Assembly: GCA_947095535.1 (NCBI GenBank)
Contig: OX352772.1
Location: 119,011,327-119,075,326 of the forward strand
From: Poecilobothrus nobilitatus
Taxonomy: Eukaryota; Arthropoda; Insecta; Diptera; Dolichopodidae
Length of the DNA stretch: 64,000 nt
Direction: 5' to 3'
A program made the position numbers and the translations under genes. Each line of letters begins with the position of its first letter. The stretch's first letter is position 1. Below are positions 21,661-31,099 of this stretch, piece after piece. The notes below the pieces were generated by a model. That model saw nothing but the letters and a program-made list of their open reading frames with translations. It was not told the DNA's origin and made no database searches.

Positions 21661-21677
21661 AAATGAGTAAAAAGGAT
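21661..21677 (+). repeat. Target-site duplication, left copy
   Basis: AAATGAGTAAAAAGGAT, identical to 29344-29360. The last five bases (AGGAT) also match the Jockey element at the inversion point (complement of ATCCT at 24987-24991). This is the microhomology expected where target DNA primed internally on the element RNA. Confidence 0.8.
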
Positions 21678-22305
21678 CATGGTAATTTTTTTTTGTTCTT
21701 TTGGAGTATATGTGTAATGTTTAACTTCTGCCTCATTCAGCAATGCTTTGGTTTTAGTGAAATCATCTATATTGTAGGCATATAGTGCTGCTGATTGGTT
21801 GACTGGATATTCTTTCACAAAAAAGTTTTTCACCTTTAGCTTATCTTTCATGAGTTCTTTTAGTCGGTTAACCTTAGTGTTAAATAAATTTATTGGTGGC
21901 ATTTTTTTTTATTTTCCGTATCAGGGGTTTGTTCGACTTTTTTATTGGAATTCGAATTTGTTTTATTTTTATAATTTTTTTTTTCTGGAATTATGAGGTT
22001 ATATTCCATACTTTCATTTTCTTCGATTTTTTCACGTTGTTGTTCAGATTCGCTTTCACTGTCTTCACAATGGGTATCCATCAGGGGGTTAGAATAATTG
22101 ATGCTCTTCTCAATCCTTTCATTTGAAGTATTTGGAAGGAGCTTTTTCATAGCTTCTTTTAATTCTGCATTTTCTTTTTGCAGTTTAATAACTAAATCTT
22201 GCAATTCATTCACTTTTTGTTCATTTTTATCTAAGATATTGCATAATTTATCATTTATCGATTCTTTTAGCGGATTTTTTTTTTCACATTACTTTTAAGA
22301 GGCAT
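21678..22305 (-). pseudogene. Jockey ORF1 5' part, inverted copy
   Basis: From ATG at 22305 the minus strand repeats the first 210 or so codons of ORF1 at 24358: the coiled-coil-like NELQDLVIKLQKENAELKEA block, the acidic CEDSESESEQQ block, and the MPPINLFNTKVNRLKEL block. It is cut at 21678, where the target DNA begins. Frame breaks occur at the same A10 and A9 runs as in the forward copy. At the third run this copy has nine A (in frame) where the forward copy has ten. Confidence 0.8.
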
Positions 22306-22511
22306 GATTGCAATCCTTTAAGAGGATGCAATCAAAAAATGTTTTGCACGCTTTTATAAAATTTTATTGTTTTTCAATGTTATTATTTTGTATCAAACTT
22401 ATGTTTTTTTTTTTTTTTTATTTATTCTTTTTTGAATTTTGAGTTTTAATAGTCTGTTTTACTTATTTTTAATTTAGTATGAGCTAGAATAGAACCGCAT
22501 CGGGTGACGAT

Positions 22512-22838
22512 TCAGGAAAATCTTATGATTTCCTTTTCCATATACACATCTACTGTGCTTCTAGTGGGTCTTTCTATTATGGTGGCATCATTAACAGATG
22601 TTGAACGCCTATTATTTTTTGCTAGAGACCGCCGATTTTTATTTATATTTTTGCACGAAACGCACAGCCATGAGATCTCGTCATCCTCCATATAGATTTC
22701 AAAATCTTCATTTTCCAGACCTGAGCACTGCTTATGGAACCAATTCTTGCATTCTTTTTCCCATTGCATTGGTTTTATCTTTTTTAAATTTAAACCTCTT
22801 TTGCATTTGAAACAATTAACTACCTTACTGTTTGACAT
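22512..22838 (-). CDS. PHD-finger protein, upstream ORF of the Jockey element
   Basis: The frame is 108 codons from ATG at 22838 (MSNSKVVNCFKCKRG). A C-x2-C pair, then CKNWFHKQCSG and WLCVSC, give the Cys4-His-Cys3 spacing of a PHD-type zinc finger, filling residues 9 to about 62. The rest is basic (KNRRSLAKNNRRS). It stops about 205 bp before the ORF1 start. The last 50 bp plus the stop are repeated forward at 24094-24154, where the finger itself has been lost. Such fingers occur at the N-terminus of gag proteins in some LINEs, as in the 48-kb element here. As a separate small ORF in a Jockey-clade element it is unusual. The frame also opens upstream to 22922, but MSNSK is the better start. 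Confidence 0.7.
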   Translation of the reverse strand: MSNSKVVNCFKCKRGLNLKKIKPMQWEKECKNWFHKQCSGLENEDFEIYMEDDEISWLCVSCKNINKNRRSLAKNNRRSTSVNDATIIERPTRSTVDVYMEKEIIRFS

Positions 22839-22870
22839 TTTGACATTTTGACATTTTATATAAAATCCTC

Positions 22871-23034
22871 TTAAGATAAATTGCCTTAATATCTCAATAG
22901 TATACGACGAGACTACTTTCATACTTTAAAATTTTGTACACCATATAAGCGGCTATAAAGCTACAAAATTTTAAAGTAAGAAAGTAGTCTCGACGTAAAC
23001 TATTGAGATATTGAGGTAATTTATCTTAAGAAGT
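22871..23034. repeat. Imperfect inverted repeat, ~70-bp arms, 22-bp loop
   Basis: The left arm starting CTTAAGATAAATTGCC (22871) and ending AATTTTGTA pairs with the right arm starting TACAAAATTTTAAAG (22966) and ending TTATCTTAAG, at about 90 percent identity. It lies 33 bp upstream of the PHD ORF start, in the putative leader of the element RNA. It may be a structured leader or an older, diverged piece of the same 5' end lying head to head. Confidence 0.7.
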
Positions 23035-24093
23035 TTTTATAATAAAAAATTTAAAGGAAGATCATTTTTTAAATGCATATTTATGAATGAAAACATTATA
23101 TTTCAAAATATTTTTCTTTAATGAATTATGTAAAAAAGAAGCGACTAAATTTGTCAAAAGCTGACCCCTTATTAAGCTTTTGCTCTCTGCACTTCATGGC
23201 CTGATAATTGATGTGAGTCTCGCTACACATAATACAATACGCATTAATAATATGCATATACACTAATATCATAATATAAATAAGTTTTTTACTCAACCGT
23301 TATATTGTTTATTTACTTAATTTTTTTTTTTATTACTGATCAAATAATCCTCAACAATTTTTACTATTGATAGATACAAAAGCACAAAAGAAAAATTAAA
23401 CAAAAAAACTCATATAAATTCTCGTTATTCAGAAATTTTGAATGAAAAATTAAAATTTTGTATGAAAAATTAAAATTTTGTATCAAAAATAAAAAAACTT
23501 TGTATGAAAAATGTGCAAATCAAAAAGTTAGTTGTTCGAGAGCTACCCGAAGTTTTGGTCGGATCTATAAAAACTGCAATCCATTTCATACAAAACTTTC
23601 AAACAAAATTTTTAAAAAATTAAAATATATTAATAAAATCCACTAATCCAATTTAAAAAATTTTACATCCTCTTATCTTATTTTTAATAATAAGATATAA
23701 ATTTAAGAGATAAATTTTAATAATAAGATAAGATAATATTAATATGTTAATATATATTAATATTCTATAGTCGGTGTAATACAAATACAATATTAAATCA
23801 TATATGTATATGCAAAAAAAAACACAAATCCATATTACATTCTGAAGCATAAATAAGTACCTAGCTCAAAAAATACTATTACGATTTACGTACTAATAAA
23901 AAGTAAGTACCTACTAAAAAGAAAGAAAAAATTAATAATATGTACGTAAATACATATAGAAAGTCGTGGAAAAAAATGTATGTTACTTGAAATTTTGATA
24001 AGCTGTATTTCCTAAAGTGGAAACTACCATTCCTATTAAAAAGGTTTAAAAATTATACTGTTCTCATTTTATTCATTCTTCCAAATGATCCAA
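23035..24093. other. Leader-like segment with a relic of the 1.57-kb repeat
   Basis: The part at about 23220-23575 (CAACCGTTATATTGTTTATT, then GTTCGAGAGCTACCC) matches scattered blocks of the 1.57-kb repeat near 11720-11760 and 12475, with large deletions. The remainder is A+T-rich with no gene. By the twin-priming reading this is the far 5' end of the copied RNA, either a true leader or transduced flanking DNA. Confidence 0.4.
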
Positions 24094-24357
24094 ACCCACT
24101 AGAAGCACAGTAGATGTGTATATGGAAAAGGAAATCATAAGATTTTCCTGAATCGTCACCCGATGCGGTTCTATTCTAGCTCATACTAAATTAAAAATAA
24201 GTAAAACAGACTATTAAAACTCAAAATTCAAAAAAGAATAAATAAAAAAAAAAAAAAAACATAAGTTTGATACAAAATAATAACATTGAAAAACAATAAA
24301 ATTTTATAAAAGCGTGCAAAACATTTTTTGATTGCATCCTCTTAAAGGATTGCAATC

Positions 24358-25787
24358 ATGCCTCTTAAAAGTAATGTGAAAAAAAAAATCCGCTAAAAGA
24401 ATCGATAAATGATAAATTATGCAATATCTTAGATAAAAATGAACAAAAAGTGAATGAATTGCAAGATTTAGTTATTAAACTGCAAAAAGAAAATGCAGAA
24501 TTAAAAGAAGCTATGAAAAAGCTCCTTCCAAATACTTCAAATGAAAGGATTGAGAAGAGCATCAATTATTCTAACCCCCTGATGGATACCCATTGTGAAG
24601 ACAGTGAAAGCGAATCTGAACAACAACGTGAAAAAATCGAAGAAAATGAAAGTATGGAATATAACCTCATAATTCCAGAAAAAAAAAATTATAAAAATAA
24701 AACAAATTCGAATTCCAATAAAAAAGTCGAACAAACCCCTGATACGGAAAATAAAAAAAAATGCCACCAATAAATTTATTTAACACTAAGGTTAACCGAC
24801 TAAAAGAACTCATGAAAGATAAGCTAAAGGTGAAAAACTTTTTTGTGAAAGAATATCCAGTCAACCAATCAGCAGCACTATATGCCTACAATATAGATGA
24901 TTTCACTAAAACCAAAGCATTGCTGAATGAGGCAGAAGTTAAACATTACACATATACTCCAAAAGAACAAAAAAAAAATTACCATGATCCTGAAAGGTTT
25001 AAACAATATGTATTCACCTGAAGAAGTACTTCATTATTTAAAAGAACATGAAACTGAAAACACCAAATTTGAAAAAGTAACACGCTTAACAACTAAACAC
25101 TCAATAAATAATAATATCGTACTACCACATTATATTATCCAAGCAACACCAGGTAGCTTAAAAGAAGAGATAATAAAAATAAAAGCCATTGACTACCAAA
25201 TTGTACGGTGGGAAAAAATAATTAAACGAGATTTAGTACAATGCACCAAATGTCAGCGGTTCTCGCATTCTTCAGCAAATTGTTCTATGGAACTGCGTTG
25301 TGTTAAATGTGGCCAAAACCATGCTCCAAGCCAATGTTCAATTACACCGGATGATCCTAAAGAAAAGCTATATTGCATATTGTGTGGTAAAAATGGACAC
25401 CCAGCTTCTTACGCAAAATGCTCCGAATATCAAAAGAAATTACAGTTTCGTAAAAAAACCAAAGAAACACAAAAAAATAAAATAGTAAGTAAATATAATA
25501 TGTCACATAGTTTTATTAATAAAAATATATCTTATGCTAATGTTTTAAGCAATAATAATAATTATACTAACACTAATCTTAGAAATAACAATATTTGTAA
25601 TAGCATTAACACTGATTCCATTAATAATGGCACTGATTCTTATTTAAATATTTTATTAGAAATAAAAAATTCAATTTTAAAACTAGAAAAAGAAAGTATT
25701 GAAAACAAAAACAATTTTAAATTAATTTTTCAAAAACTTAACATGAAAACTAACCAACAACATGTCACATTTAGCAAAAACATTTAA
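24358..25787 (+). pseudogene. Jockey ORF1 (gag) with three zinc knuckles, frame broken at A-runs
   Basis: ATG at 24358 opens the protein. A Glu/Lys-rich helical region (24450-24560) is followed by an acidic stretch, a PREP-like domain (about 24760-25230) and three knuckles: CTKCQRFSHSSANC (from 25242), CVKCGQNHAPSQC (from 25299) and CILCGKNGHPASYAKC (from 25377). The tail is Asn-rich. This layout is that of Jockey-clade gag, which coats element RNA. The frame changes at three homopolymers: A10 at about 24379, A9 at about 24753, and A10 at about 24969. The final part is open to 25787 and overlaps the ORF2 start by 26 bp. The breaks may be real mutations, slippage sites or homopolymer errors. 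Confidence 0.8.
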
Positions 25788-28700
25788 ATTAATTTCAGTA
25801 AATGTCAATTCTTTAGTCTCTTACAATAAAAAACTTTCTCTTTTACACTTTCTTGATAATTATAAACCTGATTTCATGTGTCTGAGCGAAACAAAGTTAA
25901 ATGTAAACAACAATATTAATATTGACAATTATACAATAATTAGACGAGATAGAATATGCAATATAAAAGGGGGTGGTGTTGCCATATTTATTAAAAAAAA
26001 ATATAAATATCACTATGTCAACAACAAAATTTTTGAGGAATTTAAATGCATTGAAGTGTGTATAACATTTATTAAATTAAAAAATGCAAAAAAATTATTT
26101 ATTATTTCTGTTTATGTGCCAGATGGAAACAATGATAAATTTATTGAAGAATTGGAAAAAATTTTTGTTACACTAGATTTAGCTAACACAAACAATTATT
26201 ATATACTAGCAGGTGATTTCAATGCGAAACATAAAAACTGGTCTAATACATATAATGACACAAGAGGGAACTTATTAAATAATTGGATAAAAAATAACGA
26301 TATAAAATACAAATTAAAATTACATAAAACAGACGGCCCTACTTTTGTCAGAGCTAATTCCTATATTGATTTAGTAATAACCGATGTTCGACTTAATTTT
26401 TTTTACAAAAATGCCTACAATAAATTATCAACGATGGCATATGATAGCGATCACAATGCGATTAACTTCGAATTTTCAATAACAAATAATGATTTGAGTA
26501 TCCAAGAATTAACAGGACAACATAAATTTCTTTTCAAAAACACCAACTGGAATAAGTTTAAGAAAAAACTTGACAACAATCTTGATAACGAATATCTAAA
26601 TTCCAGAAATCAGATCTGTGATAATAGCACTTTAAATATAAAAAATATAAATTATCATTTAATTAAAATAGACGAAGTAATTATAAAAACTATAGATGAA
26701 GTAGTCCCAAAACAGGAACAATTTAATAACATAAACAAAATAAATTCTCCGATAATTAAAAAACTAATTACAAAAAAAAACAGCTTGCTTAACGATCTTC
26801 ATCGAATACGTTCACAGAACCTAAATTTTTCTAATCATCAAATAAACTTTCTTAAAAGCCTCCTTAACAACGTTAAAACTTTAATAAAACAGCGCATAAA
26901 ATTGGAAATTAATCAATATTGGCACAATAGAATTAGTAAAATTAATAACAAAAACAGAAATATGTTTCCTGAAATAAACAAAATTTTTAGAAAAAACGCC
27001 AACTCAAATATTAAAAGTTTGCATATAGATAACAACGAACTCTTAACTAAAAATAATATAGATAGGGCTAAACTCAGCAGAACAAATGACAATAAATATA
27101 TATTAAAAGAAAAAAAAAATATTTTAAATGTATTTAGTTCATATATCGAAAATACACACAAAATAAGTATTCCAGATAATATCTTCCATAATCGCATAAA
27201 AAATAAAATAAATGAATTTAAAAATATGAACAAAATCAAAAAACAAAATAATGTAACAATATGTAAATTTAGTGTTAACAATAAATCTTCACAACAAAAA
27301 AATAGAAACAATTATTTCACAGATTTTGATGAATTAAAAAATATAATGACAAATTTAAAAAACAAAATCTCACATGGTGCAAATGGAATTCCGAATCTTG
27401 TTATAAAGAATTTGAGCGATAAAATAATAAATAAATATGTGATATTATTTAATAACGCGCTAAATCACTCGTATTATCCAGCAACTTGGAAACTAGCTCG
27501 TGTAATGGTATTTAAAAAACCGGGCAAAGATCCAACTAACCCCAGTAATTACCGGCCGATAAGCTTACTACCAAGCATAAGTAAAATTTATGAAGTCCTA
27601 ATAAATGGTAAAATCACAAACCATCTTAAGACAAAAAACATTATACCCGAAAACCAATTCGGATTTCGATTCAAACATTCAACAATACATGCAGTAACAA
27701 AATTAACATCTGACATCTGTTGGCATATAAACAAAAATTATGGAGTAGGAGCGTGTCTCATCGATCTAGAAAAAGCTTTCAACTCTGTTTGGATTGATGG
27801 CCTAATGTACAAGCTGCTATACAAGTATAAATTCCCACAACATCTAGTAGCTTTGATACAAGATATGATTAGCGACAATAAATTTTATATAGAAACACAT
27901 GAAACCGAAATTGCTCCAAAAATTAGTCAATTATGCAATGGACTTCAACAAGGCGCAGTAAATTCACCGATTCTATTTTCGATTTATATCATCGACATGT
28001 TAAAAATGCTAGAATTTTCTAAAGGGTGTAATTATTCTATAGCTTTTGCGGATGACATAATTATTTATTCTGCCAGTAAGCGGGTAGATGAAGCTCAGCA
28101 AGGGGTTCAAAAAATGTTCAACATCATCATAGATTTCTGTAAAGTATGGCTGTTAAAAATTAATTTTAATAAGTGCGAAAGCATATTATTTAGAAACACG
28201 TATAATAACCTTAACTACAATTATAAGAAAAACTGGAAAAGGTTCATTATAAAAGCACCTAACAGTAACACGATAGCAAACAAAAAAACGGTGAAGTATC
28301 TAGGAGTTCACCTACATAGAAATCTTAATTACATACAACAAGTAAAAAGCGCAACAGAAAAAGGCACTAAAGCTATGCATGCATGTAAAAAACTATTTTA
28401 TAATAAGGCACTCAACAATAAAGTGAAAATCATTGCATACCTTACATTGGTCAGACCAGTATTATCATATGGTATACCAGTATGGTATAATATAAGCGCC
28501 AGTCTCATGGAAAAAATCAGAAAATTTGAAAGAAAGTGCATAAGAGTATGTATTAACAAATCACACAAACCAGAATCTGACTACAAATCTTTTTATTCAA
28601 ATAAATATTTGTACAAAGAAGCAAACATAAACAGAATCGATAATTTTATGATAAAATTAATTCGAAATCATTATGTTAGAGCAACAAATACTCCAGAAAA

Positions 28701-28983
28701 TGGTCTAATATCCCATATATTTTACCACAATGAGGAGTACATTAAAAAAACTTTGCTCTCGGGTTTTATAGCCCCTGAGCATTTTATATATCTAGATAAA
28801 AATGGTTATATTCAAAACCTGAATCGTGTCCCTATACTATATCACTATAGTAGACGGGCTACATGTAAAACGATTGAATATGATCCTGGTAACATTAACA
28901 GAGATCTCCTGAAGTATGACATGAGTATTCCTCATAAGGATACATTAATTAGGCAAAACTGTTGGTGGTTAGGTACAGCATGA
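25762..28983 (+). CDS. Jockey-clade ORF2: endonuclease and reverse transcriptase, intact
   Basis: 1073 codons without a break, overlapping ORF1 by 26 bp. The endonuclease occupies residues ~8-245: ISVNVNSL (Asn), LSETKL (Glu), ILAGDFNAKH, SYIDLVI and DSDHNAI. The reverse transcriptase occupies ~520-800: KKPGKDPTNPSNYRPISLLP, CLIDLEKAFNSVW, GLQQGAVNSPILFS, and the catalytic FADD (near 28045). No RNase H domain follows, as expected of the Jockey clade. The stop is followed by a ~360-bp 3' untranslated region and a poly(A) tail. All catalytic residues I can check are present, so the enzyme may be active. It would nick target DNA and copy element RNA there. Confidence 0.92.
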   Translation: MSHLAKTFKLISVNVNSLVSYNKKLSLLHFLDNYKPDFMCLSETKLNVNNNINIDNYTIIRRDRICNIKGGGVAIFIKKKYKYHYVNNKIFEEFKCIEVCITFIKLKNAKKLFIISVYVPDGNNDKFIEELEKIFVTLDLANTNNYYILAGDFNAKHKNWSNTYNDTRGNLLNNWIKNNDIKYKLKLHKTDGPTFVRANSYIDLVITDVRLNFFYKNAYNKLSTMAYDSDHNAINFEFSITNNDLSIQELTGQHKFLFKNTNWNKFKKKLDNNLDNEYLNSRNQICDNSTLNIKNINYHLIKIDEVIIKTIDEVVPKQEQFNNINKINSPIIKKLITKKNSLLNDLHRIRSQNLNFSNHQINFLKSLLNNVKTLIKQRIKLEINQYWHNRISKINNKNRNMFPEINKIFRKNANSNIKSLHIDNNELLTKNNIDRAKLSRTNDNKYILKEKKNILNVFSSYIENTHKISIPDNIFHNRIKNKINEFKNMNKIKKQNNVTICKFSVNNKSSQQKNRNNYFTDFDELKNIMTNLKNKISHGANGIPNLVIKNLSDKIINKYVILFNNALNHSYYPATWKLARVMVFKKPGKDPTNPSNYRPISLLPSISKIYEVLINGKITNHLKTKNIIPENQFGFRFKHSTIHAVTKLTSDICWHINKNYGVGACLIDLEKAFNSVWIDGLMYKLLYKYKFPQHLVALIQDMISDNKFYIETHETEIAPKISQLCNGLQQGAVNSPILFSIYIIDMLKMLEFSKGCNYSIAFADDIIIYSASKRVDEAQQGVQKMFNIIIDFCKVWLLKINFNKCESILFRNTYNNLNYNYKKNWKRFIIKAPNSNTIANKKTVKYLGVHLHRNLNYIQQVKSATEKGTKAMHACKKLFYNKALNNKVKIIAYLTLVRPVLSYGIPVWYNISASLMEKIRKFERKCIRVCINKSHKPESDYKSFYSNKYLYKEANINRIDNFMIKLIRNHYVRATNTPENGLISHIFYHNEEYIKKTLLSGFIAPEHFIYLDKNGYIQNLNRVPILYHYSRRATCKTIEYDPGNINRDLLKYDMSIPHKDTLIRQNCWWLGTA

Positions 28984-29346
28984 AATATATGGAAACATAT
29001 TTTTAGTATGTATATTAGTGTAAGGTAGGATAAGATTTTAAATTATAGGTTAAGTTAGTATAGGCTAGTTTTATAAAAATTAAAAAGAAAAAAACATTGA
29101 TTTTTAAAACAATTTTTTCAATGAAAAGTTAAAGAAGATATGAAATTATATAAATGTATGTATATTAAAAATAAGAAAAACCTAATTTAACATTAACATA
29201 ACTTAACATAAAAAAAAAATTAATTTTTAGATGTTAAAAAAAAAAATATTGATAAGAAACGTTTTTTTTGTAAACTTTTTTAAGTTAAGGTAAATTTGAT
29301 AAATTGGAATAAATAAAGTTTAATAAAAAAAAAAAAAAAAAAAAAA
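28984..29346 (+). other. Jockey 3' untranslated region and poly(A) tail
   Basis: A+T-rich, with AATAAA at 29308-29313 and an A-run of over 20 at 29325-29346 that merges with the target duplication. No ORF. Confidence 0.85.
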
Positions 29347-29360
29347 TGAGTAAAAAGGAT
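29344..29360 (+). repeat. Target-site duplication, right copy
   Basis: AAATGAGTAAAAAGGAT, identical to 21661-21677. The first three A bases cannot be told apart from the poly(A) tail, so the secure duplication is 14 bp. Confidence 0.8.
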
Positions 29361-30780
29361 TGTGTCTTTGATATTTTAAATTTAAAAAGCTATAGTGCTG
29401 AATATTTTAAATTAGGATAAAAATATGAAAAGTTTTTAAAGTTTGGTTTAAAAATTTCAAAGTTTGATTTAAATACAAAATTATTATTAAAGTTTAAACA
29501 TATTTACCAAAAATCAAATTTACATTCTATTATAACAATATGAGTTCTCCTAACCTTATGCAAAAAAATTAGTAGGATGAAGATATGAAAAGATTTCAAA
29601 GTTTGGTTTAAAAATTTTTAAAGTTTATTATTATTAAAGTTTATTAATTATTTTAAATTTAAGTTTGTGGTTACTACATCAGTTATGTTTTAATTTGCAA
29701 TTTAAAAAGCTTAAGCTGTAGTGTTGAATATTTTAAATTACGATAAAAATATGAAAAGTTTTTAAAGTTTGGGTTTAAAAATTTCAAAGTTTGGTTTAAA
29801 TACAAAATTATTAGTAAAGTTTAAACATATTTACCAAACGTCAAATTTACATTCGATTATAACAATTTGAGTTCTCCTAACCTTATGGAAAAAAATTATA
29901 AGGTGAAGATATGAAAAGTTTTCAAAGTTTGGATTAAAAGTTTTTAAAGTTTATTATTATTAAAGTTTATTGATTATTCTAAATTTAACTTTGTGGTTAC
30001 TACATCAGTTATGTTTTAATTTATAATTTAAAAAGCTTAAGCTATAGTGCTGAATATTCTAAATTAGGCTGAAAATGTGAAAAGTTTTTAAAGTTTGGGT
30101 TTAAAAATTTCAAAGTTTGGTTTAAATACAAAATTATTATTAAAGTTTAAACATATTTACCAAACGTCAAATTTGCATTCGATTATAACAGTTTGAGTTC
30201 TCCTAACCTTATGTAAAAAAATTAGTAGGGTGAAGATATGAAAAGTTTTTAAAGTTTGGTTTAAAATTTCAAAGTTTGGTTTAAATATAAAACTATTATA
30301 AAAGTTTAAACATATTTACCAAACATCAAATTTGCATTCGATTTTAACAGTTTGAGTTCTCCTAAACTTATGTAAAAAAATTAGTAGGGTGAAGATATGA
30401 AAAGTTTTTAAAGTTTGGTTTAAATACAAAATTATTATAGAAGTTTAAACATATTTACCAAAAGTCAAATTTACATTCTATTATAACAATTTGAGTTCTC
30501 CTAACCTTATGGAAAAAAATTAGTAGGGTGAAGATATGAAAAGTTTTTAAAGTTTGGTTTAAAAGTTTTTAAAGTTTATTAGTATTAAAGTTGATTGATT
30601 ATTCCAAATTTAACTTAGTGGTTAGTACATCAGTTATGTTTTAATTTGAAATTTAAAAGGCTTAAGCTATAGTGCTGAATATTTTGAATTAGGATAAAAA
30701 TATGAAAAGTTTTTAAAGTTTGGGTTTAAAAATTTCAAAGTTTGGTTTAAATACAAAATTATTAAGAAAGGTTAAAAAAA
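29361..30780 (+). repeat. Complex satellite-like array, full period ~330 bp
   Basis: The phrase GAGTTCTCCTAACCTTATG recurs at about 29542, 29870, 30194, 30353 and 30494. AAAAGTTTTTAAAGTTTGG and ACATCAGTTATGTTTTAATT recur between them. Two units are shortened, giving spacings of about 140-160 bp. Similar modules lie at 56815-57085. No coding frame. Confidence 0.8.
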
Positions 30781-30940
30781 AAAGCTATAAAACAAAATAA
30801 ATCAATTTTGAACGAACAATTAGAATTGCGAAATTCACCTATGTTAAATATTTGTTTAGATTTGTAATTATTTAGTAGGTATAAATGTAATATTAAAAAA
30901 TAGGAAAATTATTCATGTTTAGTATTAAATTGTATTCACC

Positions 30941-30964
30941 CTGATGATGGCAGTGATGCCGAAA
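30941..30964 (+). ncRNA. Hammerhead-ribozyme-like core motif
   Basis: CTGATGA (30941-30947) is followed by a 4-bp stem-loop (GGCA, loop GTGA, TGCC; 30949-30960) and GAAA (30961-30964), which is the core order of a hammerhead ribozyme with a short stem II. One unpaired T sits between CTGATGA and the stem. I could not find convincing partner strands for stems I and III or a clear cleavage triplet. Hammerheads of this kind are known in Penelope-like retroelements and in other repeats. No Penelope reverse transcriptase is seen next to it. Confidence 0.4.
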
Positions 30965-31099
30965 TATATATAGGCTTTATAATAAATAAATATAATATTT
31001 TAAGAGTTATAAAAATAAAATATTAATAAAATTATTTTGTCGACAAAAAGTATAAATAAAAAACAAGTTTTACTCGATAAATCTAATAAAGATGTTCCA

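Larger units (their letters stand above)
21678..29343 (+). mobile_element. Jockey-clade LINE insertion with an inverted 5' segment (twin-priming structure)
   Basis: Between two copies of a 17-bp direct repeat lie (a) an inverted part of the element, read on the minus strand and entered at its internal position 24987, and (b) the forward element from about 24094 to a poly(A) tail at 29346. The segment from 24094 to about 24990 is present in both orientations, practically identical. Only the inverted part contains the upstream PHD-finger ORF. The forward part carries all of ORF1 and an intact ORF2. The near-identity of the arms and the clean target duplication point to a recent event. Confidence 0.7.

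Noticed and set aside
26913..27311. 132-aa minus-strand frame, Leu/Phe-rich
   Set aside because: It is the antisense shadow of the A-rich ORF2 of the Jockey element.
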